The translations under genes and the position numbers were made by a program. The notes beneath the pieces are model-generated. The model was not told the DNA's origin. It searched no databases and saw only the letters and a program-made list of their open reading frames with translations. A DNA stretch of 64,000 nucleotides from Liolophura sinensis (taxonomy: Eukaryota > Mollusca > Polyplacophora > Chitonida > Chitonidae): assembly GCF_032854445.1 (NCBI RefSeq), contig NC_088302.1, forward strand, positions 10,909,338-10,973,337, given 5' to 3'. Position 1 is the stretch's first letter; every line of letters begins with the position of its first letter. This document shows, in pieces, positions 8,457 to 22,900 of this stretch.

Positions 8457-11400
8457 GTAAGTCTGGCTGTCATTCTCCTTCTTCTGCAGTGACTCAACTG
8501 ATTGATCATCTCACCTATATCGTTATTGATTGATAATTTTTCTAAAATATAGTCCCATTATCAGTGAATATTTCTTAGAACCTTGAAAATGTAAGTTTTT
8601 CTTTTTTACTTTTTATATTGATGTAGTGGCGTACATATGTTCTATGAATGCTAGAAATAATTTTCAGTTGAATCTACCAGAAATGTGTTACACTTGCAGT
8701 GTATATGCAGAGCAGTAATCAGACAAAGATGATTTGTGGCTTGAATTTATAGTAGGCCCACAGATACATGCAGGTGTACATATTTTGAGTTATTCATATT
8801 TATAATCGGCATCTCATTTAATATAGCAAATGTATATTCAGAATATAAAAATGGCTATGTGTTCACATTGATAATGATTTGTGTTTTTGACAATTGACCT
8901 TTGTGTTAAACTAATATCATTTTAACTTTTGTTTGCTGCTCAGCTCATGCAGATTTTTCAAATGCGGTTGTCCAGCACGAGTCTGCAGATCAACTGATGA
9001 GGGTTAGAGGGCTGAAGGAACGTTGGGGGCAGGTTGAAGTACGCAATTCCTCAGCGGATCCCACATGGTATCCCGTGTGCTACAATTGGAGCGTGTTTTT
9101 TGTAGACATTGAACAGAAGATTGCCAACTGGATTTGCCAGACTAGACTTGGGCTGGCCGTGTGAGTGTTTTATCCAGTACAATTGTTCAATAGTTGGATA
9201 GTTTTGCATAACTGCAGCTATTGTTTGGGTCAGTGGGTTAACATGGTCAGTGGGTCCTATTTGTTTATACCATGAAAACTACCTGGAGAGGAATCTTGAA
9301 CCTCCCAGGTTAACTTGAATATGTGATCCCTCAGGTCAAGTGCGTAAACAGCCCCAACTGTGAATTTCACAATTCTCTTTGGTTGAATTTTGAAAAGCAG
9401 CCTGCTTTGGTACATAAGCTTTGCATTCTTATTGGTTGTTGATTTCTTTACAATAACTGCTGTAAATATTGACCGGTTCAACAATGTAAAATTTTGTGTG
9501 CAGGTTAATCTTGCATAACCTTATATTAAGTTCAAACAAAAGTGGGAGCCTTGTTTTGCATATTTAATGATTTGCTGTATTCTGATTGGTGGGAGGTTCA
9601 GGTGCAATAACTGTTTTCAAATCTTGTCCGACTTTGATGAAGTTTGTGTTAAAGCTCCTGTTGTGCTCCCTCAGATCAAGATCGAACTCCAACTGGATTC
9701 GTGCATAAGTATAAATAGTTTTACATATTTAATGATGCCCCATATTCTGATGGGTTCGTACTCACAGTCATTGATTGTATCACATGTGGTTTGGTTTTAT
9801 GTGATGTCTTTTAATGAACAGGTCATACGCCGAAGTAGTGTATGGTCAGCCTCTATCCCCAGACACACCATCTATGAAAGCGGAATGTCCAAACAAGACA
9901 GATTGTACTTTCAGCCTCGAGTCAGAGTGCAAAACAAACTCCACTATATTTATCTATTGTAAGTATGTGCTCTGAATAGGACTGTGCTTCTGTATGAAAT
10001 AACATAGTGTTAAGCTATATACATTGACAAGTAATATGAACAGTGGTAAGTAATATACATTGTCAAGTAATGTGAGCATCCGCTTCATTAGGAGTAGATC
10101 CAAGGTCAATCCTGGATCGAGTCACAGCTAAGATTTTAAAAGAAGGAGTTGTGTACCTTCCTCACTTGGCATTCAGCATTGAGGGGATAGTGCAATGACT
10201 GGTTGACTGTATCAATAGAATGGCTCGGGCGGAGCGCCTTACTTGTCTTTGGTAAGTCGTCTCAGTGAAGCAGCACTAGATAAAAGAGTAGTGGAAATCT
10301 GTCCTGCAACAAGGAGGCACATTACATGAAGGCATCCGCTTCGGGAGCAGTAGATCCAAGGTCAATCCTGGATCGAGTCACAGCTAAGATTTTAAAAGAA
10401 GGAGTTGTGTACCTTCCTCACTTGGCATTCAGCATTGAGGGGATAGTGCAATGACTGGTTGACTGTATCAATAGAATGGCTCGGGCGGAGCGCCTTACTT
10501 GTCTTTGGTAAGTCGTCTCAGTGAAGCAGCACTAGATAAAAGAGTAGTGGAAATCTGTCCTGCAACAAGGAGGCACATTACATGAAGGCATCCGCTTCGG
10601 GAGCAGTAGATCCAAGGTCAATCCTGGATCGAGTCACAGCTATGATTTTAAAAGAAGGAGTTGTACCTTCCTCACTTGGCATTCAGCATTGAGGGGATAG
10701 TGCAACGACTGGTTGACTGTATCAGTAGAATGGCTCGGGCGGAGCGCCTTACTTGTCTTTTGTAAGTCGTCTCAGTGAAGCAGCACTAGATAAAAGAGTA
10801 GTGGAAATCTGTCCTGCAACAAGGAGGCACATTACATGAAGGCATCCGCTTCGGGAGCAGTAGATCCAAGGTCAATCCTGGATCGAGTCACAGCTATGAT
10901 TTTAAAAGAAGGAGTTGTACCTTCCTCACTTGGCATTCAGCATTGAGGGGATAGTGCAACGACTGGTTGACTGTATCAGTAGAATGGCTCGGGCGGAGCG
11001 CCTTACTTGTCTTTTGTAAGTCGTCTCAGTGAAGCAGCTCTAGATAAAAGAGTAGTGGAAATCTGTCCTGCAACAAGGAGGCACATTACATGAACTCTAA
11101 GGATTCCTTCATCATCATACGACTGAAAAATTGTTAAGCACGACGTTAAACCACACTCACTCAATCACTCAAGTAATATGAACAGTGGTAAGTAATATAC
11201 ATTGTCAAGTGTATATTGGTAAGTAATATATACAGTTGCTACTATACAGTAATACATACAGTTGTTACCTGTATGAGGCCCACAGTTCACTGTATGAAGC
11301 CCACAGTTCAAAAGATGTTGACATAACTGCCTTTTGTAAGCCATTATTCATTTTAATAAATGTGGACTCACAAAATTCATTAAAAACCCTTTCAAATATT

Positions 11401-14400
11401 TAAGCAAGCATTATGGATGGAGGATAAACAAGATGCGGTTTAGTCTTGGCCTGGGACGAAGGATTTATCGACTTACTCGCTCTCACTCATTTCATAGAAC
11501 GTTGATGACAATAAGTGTTCAGAGAAGCTCGCTTGAAGACCACTTATGTTTCACCAGGTGTCTGCCTATCAGGTGTAGGAAATATCATCAGTGACTTGCC
11601 AAAAATCTGTGGTTTATCCCAGGTATTCCAGTTTCATCCACCCATAAAACTGACCACCGTCGTTTATGTATGTATGTATATGTGATTAACAATTTTTCCG
11701 TCATATGATGACAGGGAGTTGGTAGATGTACCACTATCTCATGAATGAAAAAATTCTTGAATATTGCATTCAGTAACACCTAAACGAGACATGATCATTC
11801 ATTCATTTATTCATTTTCTGAAGCTGATTTTTTTTCTCTCTCTTTCTTTTTTTGTTGTTTTCTTGGTTGGGTAAGGCCCAGCCCCAGAATCACGTGATCT
11901 AAGTTTACGTCTAACGGGGGGACCGGACGAGAGACGTGGAAGACTGGAGATCATGAAGAATGGAGAATGGGGCTCTGTCTGTGGAGACATTTTTAGTGAA
12001 ATGTATGCCAAAGTTGCATGCAGGCAAATGGGATTTGACGAGTAAGTGGGCTTTAAATTAACAAGTGAAGAAAGTATGTACTGTCTATTCTTGAACTCAA
12101 TCAAACAAATCAGACATTGGGGAAAACTTAAACATGCTATCGCATATCCTTAAGGTTAAGTTATACTTTAAAAGACAAAACAGCACTATAGACCTAATGT
12201 ATATATACATGGATAAAGTATTCTGGGTGAAATTATAAGAAAGGCTGCGTTTTTATTTCTGTAGATGTTGCATAACAGATATAACAGGTGAAAGTAAACA
12301 AAGTGCGCATATAGAGAAAATCAAAGGTGCTGCCTTTTCATCTGCGTTAACCACTTCAGACGCAATTTACTTCTAAAACCTGGGAATTCAGCTCTTTCTG
12401 CTGAAGATGCCTTTCAGCCATACGAGCATGAGATATAAGTGACTCAGCATCCAGTTTTTGGTTTTTATAACATGACGAATCCCCTGGCCTCATAAGAATT
12501 CCTTAGTGGAAAATGATTTCTAGATTTACAAAGTACAGCAGGGCAAACACCCTCCACAAATACACCCACACGCTGGAAAATCCAAGTTGGGCAGAACCCC
12601 ATGCATATCTTCAGTGTCAATAAAGGAATCAGTCACTGGAGACGACCTACAATTTGACCAACCCTTTCCTTCGTGTGTTCAAATCCATTTCTGTTTGTTT
12701 GATCTGTGGTTTACATCTGAAGACATCTGAAGAAGTAGTATTGAAAACATAACACATTTTGACACTTTTACATTTTGACACTTTTACATTTTGACACTTT
12801 TACATTTTGACACTTTTGCATTTTGACACTTTTACATTTTTATTTCCTTTTTTACACTTAATGACACAAAATTATGTTTGTTTATGTTTTATAGAAAATT
12901 ATGCTTACACATACATACAGGTTGATGCAATGTCAATGTCAAACAATGTCCAAAAATGTCAAGGTAACATCATCTTCAATATTGAATCAGTCAGTGCAAA
13001 AAATTAGGTACAATGGAAGTATGAATTTTAAGTACATTTGGAGATGGAAATAAGTATTTAGGAACCTAATTTCGTCTTTTGAGCCACCTGTTTTCTAACC
13101 AGGAACTTGGAAGTAATATCAAGGGGACTTCATAGTATGTTGTATGTAATAGTCATATTGAAATTTTTATTATTAAGTATGGTGTTAAAGAACCATGAAG
13201 CAAACAAATAAAGGACTGACAGATATTCTGTGACATCAGCAGCTGATGTGCTTTAGCAAACCACGTGTCAGGAGAAATTATCACCTCCTTTTTTCATTCA
13301 ATTTCTTTCCTGTTTCTCCTACATTCTTTCTGCTTTCCCTTCCATTCTACTCTTTCCCCTCTCTATTTTTTCCTATTTCCCCTCTATTCTCTCCTCTTTC
13401 CCCTCCAGTCTTTTTTATTTCCCCTCCATTCTTTTTTATTTCCCCTCCAGTCTTCCCCCCCCCCTCCATTCTTCCCTCTATTCTATCCTGTTTCCCCCCC
13501 TATTCTCCCATCTTTCCCTCCATTCTTGCTTCCCCCATTTCCTCTTTCCCCTCTGTTATCTCCTCTCTACCATTTTTCTGTCTTTCCCTTCCATTCTTCC
13601 CTCTTCTCCCTTTATTCTTCCCACTTTCTACTCTGTCCTCTTTCCCCTCTACCTCCCCCCTATTTCTCCTCCGTTCTTCTATCTTCCCCACTCCGTTCCC
13701 CCCTCTTTCCTCTTTATTCTTTCTTCATTCCCTTCCATTCTGCTCCCTTACCCCTCTATTCTTCCATCTTTCCCACTCCATCCTTTCGCTTTTTCTTCTT
13801 GCCCCTCTATTATCCACCATTTTCTATTCTTCTGTCTTTCCTTTCTATTCTTTACTCTTCCTTTAAACTCTGTCCTCCTTCCCCTCTATTCTTGTGTCTT
13901 TCCCTTCCATTTTTCCCTCCTTCCCTCCACTTTGACCTCTTTTCCCTCTATTTTTGTGCCTTTCCTTTCCATTCATCCCCCCCCCCTTTCCTCTCTATTC
14001 ATCCATCCTTCATCTCAGTTCTTGTCTTCATCCACATTTCTCCATATAACGAGTAAATGAATCACTTTATACACTTTTATTTCTTCAGGTCACTGGCTCA
14101 CTTGTATTATCTTGATGAAATGGCTGCCAGAAACACAATCCTTTCACTGTTTGGATGCTTAGGCAACGAGTCCCGTCTTATAGATTGTCGCCACTTGTTC
14201 TTCGGTGTTCTTTTGAATACCTGTGAAAAGAGCGCTGGCGTGGAATGTAAGTTATATGTAGTATTATTGCAATCCTGGGGAATCCATTGCAATATTGAGA
14301 CCCGAGAACAATGGGATTTTTATCACATGTTGCCTAACTAAACCAGGTAGCCAATCATATTTCGTATTTGGATAATGTCTGTTCTGTGATTGGATGTAAT

Positions 14401-16908
14401 GAATGCCATGGATCCTTAAACCTAATGTACTTACCTAACTGAATTTTTCGTGGTGAAGAATTCGGGTTTCACATGTCAGAGTGGAAAGTCTTTTCATTGT
14501 AATTTAGTTGCAGATTGGTTGATTGAGTAGTTGCTCCCTGTACTACCTTGTTTTTATCAATATCTAACCTATTCAACAAATAAATCTCTGACTAGACATA
14601 TCACCAAAATAACTGATATCTAACCTAATCCTCTTTTTCCTATTGTACTTTTGCACCTTTATTAAATCTGTGATGTAAGGGCGAGGCACCAGAGAAAAGT
14701 TGAGGGCATATACAAATAAAACTCCAGGTTTAACTCGGTGTTGCCCAGAGTTCTTGTATGAGGGTACAGACGACACAGAGACCAGTTAGGCTCTTTTTTA
14801 ACTCCAACATGCAGTGATAGAAAGTCATTCTTCGCTTTCATGTTTAAGGCATATTAGGTGGTATGTACATCTGCAGACGGACTACTGGTGGGAGGTTAAA
14901 ATGTTTCTTTTTGATTTTATGGGCTTTGTAAAAATTTACCAGTTACATGTATATGAACTGCACTTTGTTTTCTGTAGTGCATTTTCTGGAGTATTTGATT
15001 GTATTTGACTTGAACATTCTGCAGTTTTGTGGACTGATCAATCAGGAAAGCTACAGGTGCTTTCTGCATGCCTTGTTATTTTTAGCTATTGAAGCTAATG
15101 TTAGTGTTGCATAATGGTCAGGAGTACTAGGAACTATTATGATACTATGTCTTATTTACAATATACTATTGTTACCCATTTTCTACAAAACTCATTGGAA
15201 ATGTAAATTGCTGTCTTTCATTGGTGCAATTTTGCTTGTTACGGTTTCTGTGTTACTTTTAATTCACCATAAAGTTCTAAATGTTCAGTTATTGACATGA
15301 TAAGAATTATCCTATCCAGCCAAATAGGGAGCCTCCCTGTTCAAGTGGATAGCATACTTGTTTAGCACAAAGATCCAAGACCCTCTTACCAATGCTGTGT
15401 CTGTGAGTTCAAGTCCAGCTCATGCTGACTTCCTCTCTGGACATACTGGTTTGGCAGCAACATGCGGATGGTAGTGAGTTTCCTCCCACCATAATGCTAG
15501 CCGCTGTCATATAAGTAAATATTCTTGAGTACAGCGTAAAACACCAGTCAAATAAATAAATAAATCTGAGGCCAACTTAATGCACCGTTAAGTGGCGATC
15601 ATAGATCAGTTCTTGGAGTGCAATGAGTGCTGTGGATTTCGAACATACTTCACGGATGTCATGTGTTTTGTTGTAGGTAGACGAAGTGATGATTATTCTC
15701 TGAGACTCTCGGATAGCAAAAACTTTACGGCGTCGAATGGCCGTCTTGATTTGAAGATTGCCGGACAGTGGAAAGCTGTGTGTGGGATGATTCCTGAGTG
15801 GACAATCAAGGTTGCTTGCCGGGAAATGGGACTGCCTACGTATGTACATAACATTGCCTGTGCTTTGGCTTAAAAAATTACTGCATGTATTGAACTCAGC
15901 TTTTGGACACGTTTAGAGCACAGTAACATGAGGGGAATTTTCCATTGTTCAGTTGCTGTGCATATATTACATACTGTAAATTACAAAGTCAATGGCTTAG
16001 TGTATTGTGTATGAGAATGTCAAAAGTAAATGTTAGGGGTGGTGTTTCAAAATGTACTGCATGTGCTGACCTGAGGCTTTAGATACAGTGTACATGTATG
16101 TAAAGCACAATGATGTTCCATCTCTGTGTGTAATTACCGTGAATTATCAAATTCATGACCAGTACATTATGTATAGCGCTGAAGATTTGCATTCATGTTC
16201 CTCCTTCAGGCGACAAATCCTCATTCTAACTTTTCGTCAAGATCTAAGCGTGTAATCAGTTAGAAGGACTTAGACCACGCTGGCAAAACGTTTGTGAACA
16301 ACTCAAGCCACCATTAGTTCTTTGCAGCATGGCATAATATTGATCATCATTTGTCTCGTATAATTTATCTTTTCCAAGATCTTCCGCTCGAATGGTGCCC
16401 ACATCCATCAAGTATCCGTCTGAGAATATTTCCATTGCCACAGAGGATTTCCGCTGTCGAGGATACGAGAGTAGCATTACGCAGTGTCGAGTAAATCATG
16501 GACACGACGATTGTAATGAGACATTTGGAATTGTGTGCTCAGGTGGTAAGTTGTAGTCAGGAGAACTGGGATCAAACCCGAGTTGGGTCATGCAAAGGAT
16601 TTCATAAATGACACCTGTTTGCTGGTTTGCTTGGCACTCAGCACTGAGAGGTTATAACAAGGAAATGAATGGTTGGCCTAGTGTTTGTATAATGTGACTG
16701 GGTGGAGTGTCCTGTCTGGTGTCTTTTTCGTGACACATCAGGGATGGCAGCACTTTGGCAGCTTGAACCCGCCCTGTCACAAGAAGACACAGTGTATATA
16801 CACGCACCAAATTACTCCTCGTTGTCATATGACAGAAAAATGCTTAAGTATGACATAAAACCTCAAGATGGGGGTGTTGGGAGTTGGTTTATAATAAGGT
16901 TTCCAACT

Positions 16909-16976
<68 letters not shown>

Positions 16977-19900
16977 TACATGTATATACGTATATATATA
17001 TGAATGTATATTTGAAAGTGCATGGTTGTAAACTTCATTACACTTAAGTGCAATTAGTGAAGCAGCGTAGTATAAGGGAAATGGTCTTGAAAGCTTTGCT
17101 AAAACAAAATGAAATTTTTGCAAACCAAAGCTTTCTGGAAAGGGTGGAGTGTTGATGAAGGAAGTATCATGGGACACATCAGTAATGGTATAAATTAACA
17201 TAAAGCTGACATGGTTAGGTGGCATGTTGACGGGGTATTGGATTGGCCAGGAATTTTGCCAAATGTGCCGATATCTCTTTGCGAGTACTAACTTGAAACT
17301 ACTCTGATACTACGACTTTTTAAAATCCAGATATATGTATACTAGTTGTGAACTGGAAAGACTCACGTCAACCTCTCATACTGCATAACTGTTGATCAAG
17401 TGTCGGTTTGTACAAAAATTTACCACAAATTTCACAGGATGAAGTGATAAAGTTCAGAGTGTGTATATTATTTCAGATCCAGGTTATCCGGTGCGGCTCG
17501 TGGGAGGTGACAACAGTACGGGCCGACTGGAGGTCGAAATATCAGGCATCTGGGGCACAGTATGCAATAAAACATTTGATTTTTGGATGGCCAAAGTTAC
17601 TTGCAGAGCACTAGGTTTTAACAAGTGAGCATTTCTTTTCTGAGTCAGGTATACACAATTTTGATCATGGAATATAAATGTTTTGGCTATTCTGCCAAAA
17701 CCATTTGACCTGTTTGGTGACCTAATTGTTAGACCGTCCGCCTCAAAGTCGAGTGGGTTCATATCAAAGACTTAAAAAATCGTACTTGTTGCTGCCTCGC
17801 TTTGTGCTCAGCAGTGAGAGCTTAGAGTAGGACTACTTGGCCAGGTGTCTGCGTGGGGTGTCATGTCTGGTGCCTCTGCCAGCATACTTCAGAAGTGGCG
17901 GCATGTTGGCACCATGGACTTGTCCTGTCATAAGAAGACACTGTATATGTCCGCATACCTAATGTCTCCTCATCAGATGACTGACAAATTATTAAGTATG
18001 AAGTAAAACCCCAAGCATTCATACATATATACTAGACTCATCCTGTCACATGTATGTACATACACCTAATGACTCCTCCATGTCATATGACTGAAAAATT
18101 GTTAATCGATGCATTGGGGTAGACATTCATATACCAGCTGTCATCCAAAATGGATGTTCCAGGTCAATAATTGCAACACCAATTCCCAAAACGAAGTTTA
18201 ACCACAAAAGAACAGAGAAAGAATATTAAGTACGAAATTAGGACGAAACCATGCAAAGAGAAGCAGTCAGCAGTTTTCAGTGATATTAGAAAAGACGCAG
18301 AAATGTTCATGTGAATGAGTGAAAGCAGTATTCAAATTGTGTACCATGTTGGTATATAAGTGATGGGTAATAAAATATGTATGTCACTTGCACTGTTAAA
18401 GGTGTAATGGTGCTTCTGATGAATCCCTGAAATGAAATGACAGCTCATGGTTTTGAGTAATTTTGTACTAATGGTGCATTCACTGCATTCTTTTACCTAA
18501 CTCTGCATAAACCATTTTGCTAAGGAACTTGTAACACTTGACAGCATTGTCCAATTTACTGGTCCAGCTCCCGCTGTTTGTGAGGCATTCGTTTACATTC
18601 GCTAAAGTCCACTCGTCTTCCACCAGTAGGGTATGATTATCTGTATCCCATGTGGACAAGATTCACTCTAACTTGCCAAAGGTCAGTGGTTTGTTCGAGG
18701 CACTCAGGTTTCTACACCTAAGAAACTGACCAACAAGTGAAAAATCCATTACGCCATTAGGCAACAATGAAATATATGGATATGTCTATTATGGATTGAA
18801 GGTGTCAGTATTGGCAACTCAATATAAATCAGTTGTCACATTTTGTTACCAGGACAGTGCCTCTTCTCTGGCCCAATAAAGACTTCGGTCAGGCGCCCCC
18901 GGAGCAGCCGGCGTGGCTCCTTTCCAAGACGTGTTTTGGGCATGAAGACTCGTTAAAGAATTGTTTTAACGGTATAGGGCACAAGGACCAGTGCACACAT
19001 GAAACAGATGTAGTCATCTCGTGTAAAAGTCTTGGTAAGTTTAATTTAGATGAATGAGTGAGAGATAATACCATATGACTGAGTCTGAAGTAAGTCCTCG
19101 TGAAACAACCGTTCCACTGTGACAACAAGCACACTGGAGTTTAGTGACTGAGGCTGAAGTAAGTTCTCGTGAAACAACCGTTCCACTGTGACAACAAGCA
19201 CACTGGAGTTTTGTGACTGAGTCTGAAGTAAGTCCTTGTGAAACAACCGTTCCACTGTGACAACAAGCACACTGGAGTTTTGTGACTGAGTCTGAAGTAA
19301 GTCCTCATGAAACAACCGTTCCACTGTGACAACAAGCACACTGGAGTTTTGTGACTGAGTCTGAAGTAAGTCCTCGTGAAACAACCGTTCCACTGTGACA
19401 ACAAGCACACTGGAGTTTTGTGACTGAGTCTGAAGTAAGTCCTCATGAAACAACCGTTCCACTGTGACAACAAGCACACTGGAGTTTTGTGACTGAGTCT
19501 GAAGTAAGTCCTCGTGAAACAACCGTTCCACTGTGACAACAAGCACACTGGAGTTTTGTGACTGAGTCTGAAGTAAGTCCTCATGAAACAACCGTTCCAC
19601 TATGACAACAAGCACACTGGAGTTTTGAACTATTCAGGAAAGCCAATTATAAGATGATTTATTTATTTGATTGATTGATTGGTGTTTTTACGCCGCACTC
19701 CAGAACATTTCACTTATGCCACGGTGGCCTGCATGTTGAGAGGAAACCGGGCAGAGCCCAACGGAAACCCACAACCATCCGCAGGTTACTGACAGACCTT
19801 CCCACGGATGGCAGGAGGGGAAGCCACCATGAGCTGGACTTGAATTCACTGCAACCACATTTTTGGAAGGCTCCTGAGTGATTGAGCTGTCTTGGTGTGC

Positions 19901-22900
19901 TAAGCCCCTCAGCCCCAGATTATAACAGAACAATATTTTATTACCTCTGCTTAGTAGTGAGTATTGTGTTGCAATTTCATTTTGGCATTACAAAGTCGGT
20001 ATCCATGCAGTTAAGAACATTGCAATATCCAGCTGCTTAGTATTCTGTTGCAATTTCATGTTGGTATGACTGAGACACTGTATGCAGTTATGAATTGTAC
20101 TTTACAGAAGCAACTGTGCAGAAACCTAAGGTATGCACTTGCTGTAATTTCATGTCGGTATAACAGTTATTGTCTGCACAACACTGACTACTGAAAAGAT
20201 AGTCGAGTTTTTCGTTTAAAAACTTAGTCTATTCGTATAAAAACCCACCTTTGGGACTGCCACTGACATCAGTTGCCCATATATCAGTTTTTTATTGTCA
20301 AATATATACTTTTGGTTTTCTTTGTACTGCTAGACGAAATTGACATGCCTATACGTTTGGTGGGGGGACCAGACAATACAACTGGGCGACTGGAGCTTTT
20401 CCATGATGGTCAATGGGGGACAGTATGCAGTGATCTCTTTGGTTACAAGTCTGCTAAAGTAGCCTGCCGACAACTGGACCTGCCATAGTAAGTGTTGTAT
20501 ATTGTATATTTTTTCAAGCTGTATGTGTTGTTCTTTTTTATAAGCATAGAGTGGCCATATTAATATGTACTAAAAGCCATATCATGAAAAAACTTGAAAA
20601 GATGTAAGCAAATGTATTTTTTGATGTATTTGATAGTAGTTACTTCAACAGGTTAACATGAACAATGGTTAAGTATGACAGATTTTACAAGGGTCTTACT
20701 AGCTGTATATGTTTGTTATGTATGTATTTTCTTTCAGTAAAGGCGCCATAATAACTAAGCATGTACCAATAAGTGATCCAGCAACGGGCCCTGTTTGGTT
20801 GGATAAGTTACAATGTAGAGGTGAAGAGTCACATATTATTCAGTGCCGCCACACCATTATGCCAAGTTGTGATCACTCCAAAGATGTGGTTTTAAAATGT
20901 CAAGATTACATTGGTAAGTATACTTAAAAAAAAAAACGTAATCCAACATGAGCATGTTTTTTTATCTAGACCTTTGATAACAGGGCCTGGCAGGTTCAGA
21001 TGTTAAACCAATGGCTCCCTATACAACCATAAAACTCTTGGTTAATGGCGGTCACGTGTTCAAATCCAGCTCTCGCTGTTCTTTTCACAGTTTTGAGTTG
21101 GAAGGTTTGTCAGGTACCATTGTGTATTATGTCTGTCGCGAAACCTTGGGGTGTTTGATTGGGGATGTATACCTGGTAAGTGGTTACATATTATTGGCTT
21201 CTCAGGGGTGTTAACTAGGGATATTTGCCTGTGATCAGTTAAGCTTGTGGCACTTTGTCATAATATTTTTGTGTCGTAATATTCATGTTCTGAACATTGA
21301 GATTGTGGTTATAAAACTAGTCATTCTGTGGGTATCATAATTATTATTAGGTATGTTGGAATTGCCCTGCCGATCTGTAGACACAATTTCATCCACACAA
21401 CTTCTCCACTTATCCACACAAGTACTGCACTGATTTCCGTGAAATCCTCGTGACCTATACTTTTGCATGTATAATTTCAAAGCTGTTCTCTTCACAAAGT
21501 TATCACAAACACATACCCCTTTTTCTAGGATATAAATGCACATAACAGTTGATCACTATAATGTAGCAAGGAGCTCATTTATTAAGTTGTTAAATATATC
21601 AACTGTTCATTCATTCTCTTTGACAAACTTTTATTCTCTCTGTAGATATCTGGAACAAATATACTAAGATTCGGCCAAAGACTTCAACCCTGTCGACCGT
21701 TACTGACAATCTAAAGCCAAAGAAGAAATCTGAATCCAGTGCAGGTAAGAAATCACCATCAAATACTGCCCCTTTGCCCGCGGAGTGATGATGCGGTTCC
21801 AAGCTTGCTAGACCGTACTTATCTTACAAGGCACTACATGTAGGTTATCAGTATGCCTACCAATCGTCCTCACAAGGGGGCAGTACATGTTGGTTATCAG
21901 TATGCCTACCAATCGTGATCACAAGGGAGCAGTACATGTAGGTTATCAGTATGCCTACCAATCGTGATCACAAGGGAGCAGTACATGTAGGTTATCAGTA
22001 TGCCTACCAATCGTGACCACAAGGGGGCAGTACATGTAGGTTATCAGTATGCCTACCAATCGTGATCACAAGGGAGCAGTACATGTAGGTTATCAGTATG
22101 CCTACCAATCGTGATCACAAGGGGGCAGTACATGTAGGTTATCAGTATGCCGACCAATTGTCAAAACAAGGGGGCAGTACATGTAGGTTATCAGTATGCC
22201 TACCAATCGTGATCACAAGGGGGCAGTACATGTAGGTTATCAGTATGCCGACCAATTGTCAAAACAAGGGGGCAGTACATGTAGGTTATCAGTATGCCTA
22301 CCAATCGTGATCACAAGGGGGCAGTACATGTAGGTTATCAGTATGCCGACCAATTGTCAAAACAAGGGGGCAGTACATGTAGGTTATCAGTATGCCGACC
22401 AATTGTCATCACAAGGGGGCAGTACATGTAGGTTATCAGTATGCCTACCAATCGTGATCACAAGGGGGCAGTACATGTAGGTTATCAGTATGCCGACCAA
22501 TTGTCAAAACAAGGGGGCAGTACATGTAGGTTATCAGTATGCCTACCAATCGTGATCACAAGGGGGCAGTACATGTAGGTTATCAGTATGCCTACCAATC
22601 GTGATCACAAGGGGGCAGTACATGTAGGTTATCAGTATGCCTGCCAATCGTGATCACAAGGGGGCAGTACATGTTGGTTATCAGTATGCCCCCCAATCGT
22701 GATCACAAGTTTACACTACATGTAGGTTATCAGTATGCCTACCAATCGTGATCACAAGGGGGCAGTACATGTAGGTTATCAGTATGCCTACCAATCGTGA
22801 TCACAAGGGGGCACTACATGTAGGTTATCAGTATGCCTACCAATCGTGATCACAAGGGGGCAGTACATGTAGGTTATCAGTATGCCTACCAATCGTGATC

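Larger units (their letters stand above)
9959..11875 (+). other. Gene A intron 3, SINE-rich
   Basis: Contains the tandem SINE-2 array, flanking 41-bp direct repeats and a SINE-3-like fragment around 11490-11690. The branch/acceptor region ends in a long TC tract before GTAAG at 11875. Confidence 0.75.

Noticed and set aside
13246-14056. Open frames of 206 and 263 codons over the C/T tract
   Set aside because: Low-complexity Ser/Phe/Pro/Leu products of polypyrimidine DNA with no start context, splice signal or homology.
19046-19615. 189-codon minus-strand frame
   Set aside because: Pure product of the 69-bp tandem repeat, antisense inside a gene A intron.
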